The position numbers and the translations under genes are program-made. A DNA stretch of 64,000 bases from Stutzerimonas stutzeri (GTDB lineage Bacteria > Pseudomonadota > Gammaproteobacteria > Pseudomonadales > Pseudomonadaceae): the NCBI GenBank assembly GCA_002339675.1, contig DDKB01000017.1:460327-524326 (forward strand). Reading direction: 5' to 3'. The notes beneath the pieces are model-generated. The model did no database searches and was not told the DNA's origin. It saw nothing but the letters and a program-made list of their open reading frames with translations. This document shows, in pieces, positions 37,650 through 46,129 of this stretch (positions are counted from its first letter, which is position 1; each line of letters begins with the position of its first letter).

Positions 37650-38008
37650 GTGCTCGCCGGACCCCGGCGGCACGCCTGCATGGCCTGCCGCTCGCGCTCG
37701 TCGCGCTGCTGCTCGGCGGTTGCGGTCATATGCAGTCTGGACCCGATGCGCCGTTCGTACGCTGGAAGTGCCAGGGCGCCCAAGACATCGCCTGGCGCTA
37801 CGTCGACGCCACCCATCAGGCGGTGGAACTGAAGCTTGGCGCCAACGACCAGGTCCACCGGCTGCAGAAGGAACCTGCCATCCGCGGCGCTTTCTATAGC
37901 GATGGCGTTCTGGCCTTTCATGACAAGGCGACCGGCGCACTGGTGTACCGCGTGGCGGATGACAAGGTCCTGGCCCACGGCTGCAGTGCGTCGCTGATTT
38001 CGTTCTGA
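37646..38008 (+). CDS. Lipoprotein with MliC-like fold
   Basis: 120 residues from the ATG that overlaps the preceding stop (ATGA). Signal peptide with lipobox LGGC (Cys near 28). The mature domain (VRWKCQGAQDIAWRYVD, then VELKLGANDQVHRLQ, GAFYSDGVLAFHDKATGALVYRV, and HGC) has the cysteine spacing and order of segments of the MliC/PliC lysozyme-inhibitor family. The match is by pattern only, and the inhibitory serine/lysine loop is not clearly conserved. Probably anchored to the outer membrane. Confidence 0.65.
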   Translation: MSARRTPAARLHGLPLALVALLLGGCGHMQSGPDAPFVRWKCQGAQDIAWRYVDATHQAVELKLGANDQVHRLQKEPAIRGAFYSDGVLAFHDKATGALVYRVADDKVLAHGCSASLISF

Positions 38009-38195
38009 CGGGTGTTGCCGTCCGGCCTGTCCGTCGGTGCGGCGCGCTCCCGTTGCAAGGCTTTATTGCCGGTCCGCGTGGCTTTTGCCCCGACCGCCAC
38101 TACAATGCCACGCCATACCGCGCGGCGCTTGAACACCGCCAGCCCCTGCGGCAGGCTTGACCCGATTAAACGACCCAGACCGGGAGAAGGAAAAC

Positions 38196-39260
38196 ATGGC
38201 ACTCATCAGCATGCGCCAGATGCTCGACCACGCCGCCGAATTCGGCTACGGCGTGCCGGCTTTCAACGTGAACAACCTCGAGCAGATGCGAGCCATCATG
38301 GAAGCGGCCGACAAGACCGACTCCCCGGTGATCGTCCAGGCTTCGGCCGGTGCGCGCAAATACGCCGGTGCGCCGTTCCTGCGCCACCTGATCCTCGCCG
38401 CGGTGGAGGAATTCCCGCATATCCCGGTGGTGATGCACCAGGACCACGGCACCAGCCCGGACATCTGCCAGCGTTCGATTCAGCTGGGCTTCAGCTCGGT
38501 CATGATGGACGGCTCGCTGAAGGAAGACGGCAAGACACCGTCCGACTATGAATACAACGTCCGCGTGACCCAGCAGACCGTTGCTTTCGCCCACGCTTGC
38601 GGTGTGTCGGTGGAAGGCGAGCTAGGCTGCCTGGGCAGCCTGGAAACCGGTATGGCCGGCGAAGAGGACGGCGTCGGTGCCGAAGGCACGCTGGACCACA
38701 GCCAGCTGCTGACCGACCCGGAAGAGGCCGCCGACTTCGTCGCCAAGACCAAGGTCGACGCCCTGGCCATCGCCATCGGCACCAGCCACGGCGCCTACAA
38801 GTTCACCAAGCCGCCGACTGGCGACACCCTGTCGATCCAGCGCATCAAGGAGATCCACCAGCGCATCCCGGATACCCACCTGGTGATGCACGGTTCCTCC
38901 TCGGTGCCGCAGGAGTGGCTGAAAATCATCAACGAGTACGGCGGCGACATCAAGGAAACCTACGGCGTGCCGGTCGAGGAAATCGTCGAAGGCATCAAGT
39001 ACGGCGTGCGCAAGGTCAACATCGACACCGACCTGCGTCTGGCGTCCACCGGCGCAATCCGCGAATTCATGGCGAAGAACCCCAGCGAGTTCGACCCGCG
39101 CAAGTACCTGGCCAAGACCGTCAGCGCCATGCGCGACATCTGCATCGCCCGCTACGAAGCCTTCGGCACGGCTGGCAATGCCTCGAAGATCAAGCCTGTC
39201 TCCCTCGAAGGCATGTTCCAGCGCTACGCCAGTGGTGAGCTGGATCCGAAGATCCGCTGA
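38196..39260 (+). CDS. fba: Class II fructose-1,6-bisphosphate aldolase
   Basis: Zinc-dependent aldolase that cleaves fructose 1,6-bisphosphate or, mainly in Pseudomonas, makes it for gluconeogenesis. 354 residues from the ATG at 38196 (GGGAGAAGG upstream). GVPAFNVNNLEQ at the N terminus, the zinc-ligand VVMHQDHGTSPDICQ, the VEGELGCLGSLETG region, HGAYKFTKPP, and the phosphate-binding HGSSSVPQEW are all present. It ends in a convergent region with a hairpin terminator. Confidence 0.97.
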   Translation: MALISMRQMLDHAAEFGYGVPAFNVNNLEQMRAIMEAADKTDSPVIVQASAGARKYAGAPFLRHLILAAVEEFPHIPVVMHQDHGTSPDICQRSIQLGFSSVMMDGSLKEDGKTPSDYEYNVRVTQQTVAFAHACGVSVEGELGCLGSLETGMAGEEDGVGAEGTLDHSQLLTDPEEAADFVAKTKVDALAIAIGTSHGAYKFTKPPTGDTLSIQRIKEIHQRIPDTHLVMHGSSSVPQEWLKIINEYGGDIKETYGVPVEEIVEGIKYGVRKVNIDTDLRLASTGAIREFMAKNPSEFDPRKYLAKTVSAMRDICIARYEAFGTAGNASKIKPVSLEGMFQRYASGELDPKIR

Positions 39261-39278
39261 GCCGCCACGCTGTCATCG

Positions 39279-39303
39279 ACGAGCCCGCCCTGAGCGGGCT
39301 CGT
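39279..39303. terminator. Hairpin terminator after fba
   Basis: A ten-base stem ACGAGCCCGC/GCGGGCTCGT with a five-base loop lies 19 bases after the fba stop. Its U-tract is very short, so termination may be weak. Confidence 0.6.
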
Positions 39304-39355
39304 TGCGTATGGGCGGTCAGAAAGGGAAATGCCAGCCAGAAGCGCGGCAGCGCGC

Positions 39356-39733
39356 TCAGGCGAGCAGTTGCTGGATCTGGCTGCGCAGCTTGTCCAGCGA
39401 AAAGGGCTTGGCAATGATCGGCGCAGACTGTGCGATCGGGCTGCCCGACTCCTGAATCTCGATGGGGTAGCCGCTGATGAAGATGACCTTTAGGTCAGGC
39501 CGCAGTTTCAGTGCCGGTTCCGCGATCATGACGCCCGACACGCCACCCGGTAGCCGGAAATCGGTCACGAGCAGGTCCAGTTGCGGCTCGGTCGCGAGGA
39601 TCTCGAACGCCTGGGTGGCGTCGGCGGCCGCCAGTACCGCGTAGCCTTCGCTGGCCAGGTAGTCCGATAGCAGCGCCAGGATATGGGGTTCGTCCTCGAC
39701 GAGCAGGACGGTTCGATTGGATGCTTGACTCAT
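39356..39733 (-). CDS. Single-domain response regulator
   Basis: 125 residues from the ATG at 39733, consisting only of a receiver domain. Acidic pocket VLLVEDEPHI, phospho-acceptor Asp in LLVTDFRLPGG, and the conserved Lys in IAKPFSLDKL are present. There is no output domain and no kinase gene next to it, so its partner lies elsewhere. The sequence resembles the C-terminal receivers of hybrid kinases. It is convergent with fba. Confidence 0.85.
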   Translation of the reverse strand: MSQASNRTVLLVEDEPHILALLSDYLASEGYAVLAAADATQAFEILATEPQLDLLVTDFRLPGGVSGVMIAEPALKLRPDLKVIFISGYPIEIQESGSPIAQSAPIIAKPFSLDKLRSQIQQLLA

Positions 39734-39949
39734 GAAACGATCTCGAGGCGTCTGGCCGCGGTGAGGGGCAGCGCGGTGATTAATCCGGGTTGGGAACAAG
39801 CCTGTTGGAGCCCGGTGGCAGGCTGCAAGTTCAGCATTGCCGCGCCTTTCGTCAAGCTTTATCGTCGCCGCGGCGTCCACGCGGCGTCCACGCGTTGGCA
39901 GCCGGCGCTGGCGGCGCTAGCCTCCTGGCTTTACCTGCCGGAGCCCTGC

Positions 39950-40570
39950 ATGCCTGACGACGATCTGCGCGCCATAGCCGCGCGCACCCTGGACGATTAT
40001 CGCGACAACGCCGAAGCCTTCCGCGAAGGCACCCGTGATCACGATGTCAGCCAGAATATCGAGGCCTTGTTACGCCATATCCACGGCACGCCGCCGTTTC
40101 GCATCCTCGACCTGGGCTGCGGGCCGGGGCGCGACCTCAAGGCCTTCACCGCCCGCGGGCATGTCGCGATCGGACTCGACGGCGCCGAACCCTTCGTGCA
40201 GATGGCACGCCACGACAGCGGTTGCGAGGTGTGGCACCAGGACTTCCTGGCGCTCGACCTGCCGCCTGCGGCATTCGACGGCGTGTTCGCCAATGCCGTG
40301 TTGTTCCACCTGCCGAGCCGCGAGATCGCCCGCGTGTTGCAGTCGCTGCATGCCGCCCTGCGCCCGGGCGGGGTGCTGTTCTGCTCCAACCCGCGCGGCG
40401 ACAACCGGGAAGGCTGGAGCGGTGCGCGTTACGGCACCTGGTATGACTGGCCGACCTGGCGTGCGCTGCTGCAGTCGGTGGGGTTCGCCGAGCTCGAGCA
40501 CTACTACCGTCCTGCGGGACTGCCGCGCGACCAGCAGCCCTGGCTCGCCAGCGTCTGGCGCAGGGGTTGA
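39950..40570 (+). CDS. Class I SAM-dependent methyltransferase
   Basis: 206 residues from the ATG at 39950 (GGAG six bases upstream); the longer open frame overlaps the receiver gene and has no family similarity. Motif I LDLGCGPGRDLKAF (about 51-64), acidic motif IGLDGAEPFVQMA, and post-motif FDGVFANAVLFHLPS mark a class I methyltransferase. Substrate unknown; the closest general type is the small-molecule or quinone/tellurite-like group. No operon partner is visible. Confidence 0.85.
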   Translation: MPDDDLRAIAARTLDDYRDNAEAFREGTRDHDVSQNIEALLRHIHGTPPFRILDLGCGPGRDLKAFTARGHVAIGLDGAEPFVQMARHDSGCEVWHQDFLALDLPPAAFDGVFANAVLFHLPSREIARVLQSLHAALRPGGVLFCSNPRGDNREGWSGARYGTWYDWPTWRALLQSVGFAELEHYYRPAGLPRDQQPWLASVWRRG

Positions 40571-40717
40571 AGCAGAGGACCTCGAGCGTCTTGGATTGTT
40601 CAGCAGACCCAGCAGAATGCATGCCGTATGCCCGACCGTCATGCGATTTGCATGCAGTCATTTAGCCATTATGTGACGCAGATCACTGATTTTGCTGGGT
40701 TTAGCGGAAGCGGGAAC

Positions 40718-40734
40718 TTGGCACGATCACTGCT
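40718..40734 (+). promoter_or_regulatory. Sigma-54 promoter (-24/-12)
   Basis: TTGGCACGATCACTGCT contains GG and GC exactly ten bases apart and matches TGGCAC-N5-TTGC except one base. It lies 40 bases before the DUF3509 start, giving a leader of about 30 bases. A sigma-54 activator should bind upstream; no clear enhancer palindrome was identified in 40571-40700. Confidence 0.75.
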
Positions 40735-40773
40735 CCGGTTAGGGACGCTGGACCATCACCGGAGTAAACAATA

Positions 40774-41052
40774 ATGATCGCCGCTGACAAAATTCTCGCT
40801 GCCGCCTTTCCCGAGTTCGAAGTCGTGACTGCGCCCCGCCCCGATGGCGGGCTGTTGCTGACGCTGCGCAATGACGACCGCGACATCATCAAGCGCGCCC
40901 TGTCCAAGGGGCAGACGCAGACCCAGATCCAGCTCGAATGGGTCATCAGCTCGGTTCGTCGCGACCTGGCGCTGGAAGCCGGCATGTCGCCGGCTATCGC
41001 CCGGCTGCAGAGCCAGAGCCGCACGGCGCTGCCGACCTACGATTACGCCTGA
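40774..41052 (+). CDS. DUF3509 family small protein
   Basis: 92 residues with no signal peptide or membrane segment. The pattern (FPEFEVVTAPRPDGGLLLTLRN, then a helical region ending SSVRRDLALEAG) is that of the DUF3509 family, small Pseudomonas proteins of unknown function. GGAG lies 11 bases before the ATG. A sigma-54 promoter precedes it, so expression probably responds to nitrogen or another enhancer-dependent signal. It is followed on the same strand by hemerythrin after 119 bases. Confidence 0.8.
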   Translation: MIAADKILAAAFPEFEVVTAPRPDGGLLLTLRNDDRDIIKRALSKGQTQTQIQLEWVISSVRRDLALEAGMSPAIARLQSQSRTALPTYDYA

Positions 41053-41171
41053 GCGCCGCCCGGCCAGCCCGTCAGCTGGCCGCTGCCTTTCGATGCGCAT
41101 CCTGCGCAAGCGAGCAGACCGGGCCCTAGAGCGCGGATGCTTGCAAAGCCTGAAAGCGATGAGGGATACCC

Positions 41172-41645
41172 ATGAACGCCATTGACCTGTTGATCGACGA
41201 CCACGAGACCGTGAAGGACATCCTGACGCGTCTGACCGAGAGCACCGAACGCGCGGTCAAGACCCGCGCCGAGCTGCTGCAGAAGCTAGAAATGGAGGTC
41301 AGCATCCACACCCAGCTCGAGGAGCAGATCCTTTATCCCGCCTTCAAGGAAGCCGGCGGCAAGGAAGAAATGAAAATGTTCCACGAAGCCAAGGAGGAGC
41401 ACCGCGCGGTGGATTCGCTGGTGCTGCCCGACCTCAAGGCGACGGATCCGGCCAGCCTACAATTCTCCGGGCGTGCGAAGGTGTGCAAGGAGCTGCTGGA
41501 GCATCACATCGAGGAAGAGGAATCCGAGATGTTTCCCAAGGCGCGCGAGCTCTTCGACAAGGCTCGCCTGGAGGAAATGGGCCAGCAGATGGCCGAACTG
41601 AAAACCCGTTTGAAGAAGGAATTCAGCGCGACCCGCGCAGCCTGA
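41172..41645 (+). CDS. Hemerythrin-like HHE domain protein
   Basis: 157 residues, cytoplasmic. A non-haem di-iron four-helix bundle with ligand candidates in LLIDDHETVKDIL, SIHTQLEEQILYPAF, EAKEEHRAVDSLV and LLEHHIEEEESEMFPKARE. Members bind oxygen, NO or iron and are linked to stress responses. Directly downstream on the same strand is a haem-globin-coupled cyclic-di-GMP protein, so the neighbourhood has two likely diatomic-gas binders. A GC-rich hairpin (GGCCGGC/GCCGGCC, 41667-41685) without a T-run follows the gene. Confidence 0.9.
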   Translation: MNAIDLLIDDHETVKDILTRLTESTERAVKTRAELLQKLEMEVSIHTQLEEQILYPAFKEAGGKEEMKMFHEAKEEHRAVDSLVLPDLKATDPASLQFSGRAKVCKELLEHHIEEEESEMFPKARELFDKARLEEMGQQMAELKTRLKKEFSATRAA

Positions 41646-41852
41646 CTCACCCCACCGGGGCCTGTCGGCCGGCGCCCTGCCGGCCGCGGGGCCGGCCCTG
41701 CGCCGTCCTGATCTGCATCAATAACCCCATCTAGAGCTGATGAGAACCTTGCTGGCTTATTGATATCAGCGCGGCGGTTGGTGGGCGGGTGCGCCGGTGA
41801 ATGCCGCTGGTCGCCGCCCAGCCGAGTCGGGCTTGGCGAGCAGGGGACGAGC

Positions 41853-44081
41853 ATGGAAGACGCGCTGAAAGCGCTGCTGCAACGGGTCGGCCTCGGGGTC
41901 GAGCAGATCCTGACACGCAAGCGGTTCTTGAAATGGCAGACTGCTGATGCGCTGCGCCTGAATCGGGCGGATGTCGACCTCGATGCGGCGCACCGGCAGT
42001 TCATCGATCGCCTCTACGCGCACCTCGGCGACTTCGCCGCGCCGGCGGCCCTCCTCAACGACCCGGATGGGGTCGCCCGGCTCAAGCACAGCCAGCTCGG
42101 CTATTACCAGCGCCTCTGGAAGGGTCCGTACGAGCGGGACTATGTGCAGGATCGGCTGCTGGTCGGGCTGGTCCATCAGCGTGAGGGCGTCGACCTGGAG
42201 TGGTACCTCGGCGCCTACCGCCTGTACCTGTCCGAAATGCTCCGCCACCTGCTTGGCGATACCGAGCCGGTGGCGGTCTACGACAGCCTGCTGAAAATCG
42301 TCTTCTTCGACATGATCCTCGCCATCGACACCTACAGCGCGGCGCAGCGGCACGCCCTGGAGGACAGCGAGGCGCGCCTGGCGCGGGCTCTGCGCGGCTC
42401 GGAGGACGGCATCTGGGAGTGGGACATCGAGCAGGACCGCCTGCACCTGTCCGAGCGCTGGACGGCGATGCTCGGCATGGCTGTGGAGCCCGACTACCAC
42501 AGCCGCAGCTGGTTCGACCGGGTTCACCCCGAGGACCTGCCGGCGCTGCGTCAGGCGATCAACGACCACCTCAGCGGCCGCAGTCCCTCGTTGACCCACG
42601 AGTACCGCATCCGCACCCGGTTTGGCGACTACCTCTGGGTACTGGTGCGCGGGGTCGTCGAGCACTGCGAACACGGCGCGCGGCGGATGGCCGGCTCGCA
42701 GACCGATATCAGTGCGCGCAAGGCGGCCGAGGCGTGCCTGCGGCACGCGGCCCGGCATGACGCGCTGACTGGGCTGGCCAACCGGCTGCACCTCGACGAA
42801 CTGCTCGAGGCCGCCCGCCGGCGTCCCGCCGGCCGCGCCTGCGCCTTGCTGTTCATCGACCTGGATCGGTTCAAGCTGATCAACGACAGCCTGGGCCATG
42901 GCGCCGGCGACCAGGTGCTCGTCGAGGTGGCGCGGCGGCTGGGTGGTTGCCTGCGGCCGGGCGATCACCTGGCGCGCTTCGGTGGCGACGAATTCGTCGC
43001 GCTGCTCGGCGACTTGGCCTGCGACGCCGACGCTGAGCGGGTGGCGCAGCGGATGCTCGGTGCGCTGCGCGAGCCGCTGCAATTGGGCGAGCGCACCTTG
43101 TCGGTCAGCGCCAGCATCGGCATTGCGCCGCTGTCGCGTGAGGGCGAGACCCTCGATGCGCTGCAGGCGGCCGACCTGGCGCTGTACCGCGCCAAGAGCG
43201 CCGGCAAGAACCAGTACGCGCTCTATTGCGAAGGGCTGCATTCCAGCGCCGCGCGCCAGCTCGAGCTGGAAAGCGCGCTGGCTCAGGCGCTGGTGCGCCA
43301 GGAATACGTGCTCTATTTCCAGCCCATCTGCCGGACGCGCCAGGGCAAGCCCTACCTGCTCGGCGTCGAGGCGCTGCTGCGCTGGCGCAAAGGCGACGCA
43401 CTGGTGGCGCCGCAAGAGTTTATCCCGGTGCTGGAGGAGTCCGGCGAGATCGTCCGCGTCGGCGAATGGGTGCTGCGCGAGGCCTGCCGCCAGGTGCTGC
43501 GTTGGCGGCAGGCCGGCCAGAGCCAGCTCTACTGCACGGTGAACCTGTCGATCCGGCAGCTGCAGGAGCCGGGATTCACCGACCTGCTGGCGCGGGTGCT
43601 GGACGAGACCGGTCTGCCACCGGCGAGCCTGGTGCTGGAGATCACCGAAACACTGCTGATGCACAACCGCGAACTGATGCTGCGCCTGCTGCAGGACATC
43701 GCCGCGCTCGGTGTGCGCCTGGCGCTGGACGATTTTGGCACCGGCTTCTGTTCGCTTGGTTACCTCAAGCGTTTCCCGCTGCACATTCTCAAGGTCGACC
43801 GCAGCTTCATGGCCGCTGCCCCGGAAGATGCCGACTCGGTGGCCATCAGCCGTGCCGTCATCGGACTGGGCCACAGCCTTGGCCTGGCGGTGATCGCCGA
43901 AGGGGTCGAGCGCCCTGAGCAGCTGCAGTTCCTGCTCGACGAGGGCTGTGCGGACGCCCAGGGATTCTGGTTCACCCGACCGCGGCCGGCCGACGAACTG
44001 CAGCGGCTGTTCTGCGCCGACACCTGCGTCGATCAGCTCTGGGCGCTGCTGCCTCAGGCCGGGCTGGCGATTACCGGCTAG
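41853..44081 (+). CDS. Globin-coupled sensor with PAS, GGDEF and EAL domains
   Basis: 742 residues from the ATG at 41853 (AGGGGACG upstream). N-terminal globin-coupled sensor (about 1-165) with proximal-His candidate His108 in LLVGLVHQREGVDLEWYLGAY. Then a PAS domain (about 172-290), a GGDEF domain with intact GGDEF at 377-381 and an I-site RPGD just upstream, and an EAL domain with EAL at 506-508. EAL catalytic segments are present though slightly varied: EITE, DDFGTGF (usually GY), IAEGVE, QGFWF. A diguanylate cyclase/phosphodiesterase gated by haem-bound oxygen, NO or CO is the expected role; which activity dominates is not predictable. Confidence 0.92.
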   Translation: MEDALKALLQRVGLGVEQILTRKRFLKWQTADALRLNRADVDLDAAHRQFIDRLYAHLGDFAAPAALLNDPDGVARLKHSQLGYYQRLWKGPYERDYVQDRLLVGLVHQREGVDLEWYLGAYRLYLSEMLRHLLGDTEPVAVYDSLLKIVFFDMILAIDTYSAAQRHALEDSEARLARALRGSEDGIWEWDIEQDRLHLSERWTAMLGMAVEPDYHSRSWFDRVHPEDLPALRQAINDHLSGRSPSLTHEYRIRTRFGDYLWVLVRGVVEHCEHGARRMAGSQTDISARKAAEACLRHAARHDALTGLANRLHLDELLEAARRRPAGRACALLFIDLDRFKLINDSLGHGAGDQVLVEVARRLGGCLRPGDHLARFGGDEFVALLGDLACDADAERVAQRMLGALREPLQLGERTLSVSASIGIAPLSREGETLDALQAADLALYRAKSAGKNQYALYCEGLHSSAARQLELESALAQALVRQEYVLYFQPICRTRQGKPYLLGVEALLRWRKGDALVAPQEFIPVLEESGEIVRVGEWVLREACRQVLRWRQAGQSQLYCTVNLSIRQLQEPGFTDLLARVLDETGLPPASLVLEITETLLMHNRELMLRLLQDIAALGVRLALDDFGTGFCSLGYLKRFPLHILKVDRSFMAAAPEDADSVAISRAVIGLGHSLGLAVIAEGVERPEQLQFLLDEGCADAQGFWFTRPRPADELQRLFCADTCVDQLWALLPQAGLAITG

Positions 44082-44204
44082 CCCCTCAGGCCCGGCGGTC
44101 GGGGGGCCGGCACTCCTGCCTGGATGACGGGTCAATCCTCTGCAGCCCTTGATGGTCAGGGGCATCCCGGCCGATATCCGGCCCCCTGTCGAGGAGGTGT
44201 GTCA

Positions 44205-44543
44205 ATGCGTCTTGCTTATCTGTCTGTGCCTGTACTGGGTCTGCTGCTGGTGGGCTGCGGTCCGGACGAGGACCGCGAGCGCGAGGCCACTCCGGCCAAG
44301 CCGGTAACCGAACAGCCCGCCGCGCCATCGAGCGGCAACCCGTCCACCGGCACGTCGGCACCGGAGGCCGGGAACGCCGCCGGTACCACAGGCACCGGGA
44401 CCGGTGCTGGTGTGGAAACCACCGGCGGCACCGCCGGAGACGTGGAAACTGCGCCCGGTGACAACGGCAGCGGTCTGGGGACCGCCTCCGGCGCGGGTAC
44501 CGCACCGAATACCACCGGCACCGGTACCGGCGCCGCGCAGTAA
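44205..44543 (+). CDS. Low-complexity Gly/Thr-rich lipoprotein
   Basis: 112 residues from the ATG at 44205 (GAGGAGG eight bases upstream). Lipobox LVGC (Cys near 18), a short charged segment, then about 80 residues dominated by Gly, Thr, Ala and Pro with repeated TGTGTG-like words. It is probably an unstructured surface-anchored peptide. No family recognised. A second small lipoprotein gene follows after 51 bases. Confidence 0.7.
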   Translation: MRLAYLSVPVLGLLLVGCGPDEDREREATPAKPVTEQPAAPSSGNPSTGTSAPEAGNAAGTTGTGTGAGVETTGGTAGDVETAPGDNGSGLGTASGAGTAPNTTGTGTGAAQ

Positions 44544-44594
44544 ATCGCTCGTGCCCGCGCCTCCGCCGGCGCGGCAACCTAGAGGAGTTTTTTC

Positions 44595-44777
44595 ATGAAA
44601 GTTCGTTACCTCGCCGCGGCTTTGCCGCTGTCGCTGTTGCTCGCGGCCTGTTCGCCGGACGACGAGCCTTCGGCGCTCGACAACGTCAGCGAGAACCAGC
44701 AGGAATACCAGAACACCGCCACCGACCCGGCCGGGCCACGCGAAGCGACACCGCCGTCCAATCTGGCCAACGAGTGA
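44595..44777 (+). CDS. Very small lipoprotein
   Basis: 60 residues; AGAGGAG nine bases before the ATG. Lipobox LAAC (Cys near 19), then an acidic, Asn/Gln/Pro-rich 41-residue mature part. Similar in type to the preceding lipoprotein (both have a CxPDxD-type N terminus after the Cys), so they may be old duplicates or co-function. Convergent with the flavoprotein gene (15-base gap). Function unknown. Confidence 0.7.
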   Translation: MKVRYLAAALPLSLLLAACSPDDEPSALDNVSENQQEYQNTATDPAGPREATPPSNLANE

Positions 44778-44792
44778 GCCGGTGGCCTGCGG

Positions 44793-45977
44793 TCAGACGT
44801 GCTGCGCCGCTGCATAGCCCGACGCCCAGGCCCACTGGAAGTTGAATCCGCCGAGGTGGCCGCTGACGTCGAGCACCTCGCCGATGAAATACAGCCCCGG
44901 CGCCTTTTGCGATTCCATCGTCTTCGATGACACCTCGCGGGTGTCCACACCGCCCAAGGTGACCTCCGCGGTGCGGTAGCCCTCGGTGCCGGCCGGCACC
45001 ACCTGCCAGCTGGCCAGCTGCGCCGCCACGGCGTCGAGTTCTGCGGCGCTGTATTGCTTCAACGGGCGTGAGGCGAACCAGTGTTCGGCCAGCAGGCCCG
45101 CCATCTTGCGGGTGAACAGCTCGCCCAGTAGGGTTTTCAGCTCGGTATTGGGCCGCGCCTCGCGCTGCTGAGCCAGCCACTCCGGCAGGTCCAGGTGCGG
45201 CAGCAGGTTGATCTCCACCACGTCGCCGGGCTGCCAGTAGGACGACACCTGCAGGATCGCCGGCCCGGACAGCCCGCGGTGGGTGAACAGGATGTTCTCG
45301 CGAAAGCTCTGCCCGTTGCAGCTGACCAGACAGTCTTCTACCGAGGTGCCCGACAGCGCCTCGCACATGGCCTTGAGCTGCGGCTCGGTGATGGTGAAGG
45401 GCACCAGCCCCGCGCGGGTCGGCAGCACCCGATGGCCGAACTGGCGGGCCACCTGATAGCCGAAGCCGCTGGCACCGAGGGTCGGAATCGACAGGCCGCC
45501 GGTGGCGATCACCAGCGAGGCACAGCGCACCTCGCCGGCGCCGGTCTGCAGGTGGTAGCCGGTTTCGACGCGCTCGATCGCCTGCACGGCGGTGTCCAGC
45601 CGCAGGTCGACGCCGGCCTGCCGGCACTCGTCGAGCAGCATCTCAAGGATGTCGCTGGCCTTGTGGTCGCAGAACAGCTGGCCGAGTTTCTTCTCGTGGT
45701 AGGGGACGCCGTGGCGGCTGACCATCTCGATGAAGTCCCACTGGGTGTAGCGGGCCAGGGCCGACTTGCAGAAGTGCGGGTTGCCGGAGAGGAAGTTCGA
45801 CGGCTCGGTATAGAGGTTGGTGAAGTTGCAGCGCCCGCCGCCGGACATGAGGATTTTCTTGCCGGCCTTGTTGGCGTGGTCGAGCAGCAGCACCGTCCTG
45901 CCGCGCGCCGCCGCGCTGAAGGCGCACATCAGGCCCGCGGCCCCGGCGCCGATGACTGCCACGTCGGTCTGGATCAC
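44793..45977 (-). CDS. BaiN/HI0933-family flavoprotein
   Basis: 394-residue NAD(P)/FAD-dependent oxidoreductase of the YhiN/BaiN group. FAD-binding motif VAVIGAGAAGLMCAFSAAARG at the N terminus, the family signature KKILMSGGGRCNFTN at about 40-54, and the C-terminal GFNFQWAWASGYAAAQ segment. In the characterised clostridial member the enzyme reduces a bile-acid intermediate, and other members are RNA- or small-molecule-linked, so the substrate here is unknown. No partner gene is adjacent. Confidence 0.88.
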   Translation of the reverse strand: MIQTDVAVIGAGAAGLMCAFSAAARGRTVLLLDHANKAGKKILMSGGGRCNFTNLYTEPSNFLSGNPHFCKSALARYTQWDFIEMVSRHGVPYHEKKLGQLFCDHKASDILEMLLDECRQAGVDLRLDTAVQAIERVETGYHLQTGAGEVRCASLVIATGGLSIPTLGASGFGYQVARQFGHRVLPTRAGLVPFTITEPQLKAMCEALSGTSVEDCLVSCNGQSFRENILFTHRGLSGPAILQVSSYWQPGDVVEINLLPHLDLPEWLAQQREARPNTELKTLLGELFTRKMAGLLAEHWFASRPLKQYSAAELDAVAAQLASWQVVPAGTEGYRTAEVTLGGVDTREVSSKTMESQKAPGLYFIGEVLDVSGHLGGFNFQWAWASGYAAAQHV

Positions 45978-46129
45978 GGCTCACCTCGTCTGCAAAACGC
46001 GCGATGGTACTCCGCTGCCCGGTTGGCTGCAGCCGGCACACGCGCGATCCGACGAGACGATCCCACCGGCCTGCGCATTTGTGTTCTGCTTGGCGGGTGG
46101 CGCTTGGCCATTAACCGGCGAGAGAGAAC

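Noticed and set aside
39356..39733. Receiver protein as a truncated hybrid kinase pseudogene
   Set aside because: It has its own start, complete receiver motifs and a stop at the natural domain end, so a single-domain regulator is the simpler reading.
41755..41770. TTGATATCAGCG as an FNR box upstream of the globin-coupled sensor
   Set aside because: Only the left half-site fits; the right half does not match ATCAA at the required spacing.
41766..44165. Antisense open frame of about 800 codons opposite the globin-coupled GGDEF-EAL gene
   Set aside because: It is a shadow of high-GC codon use in the true gene, with no recognisable domain.
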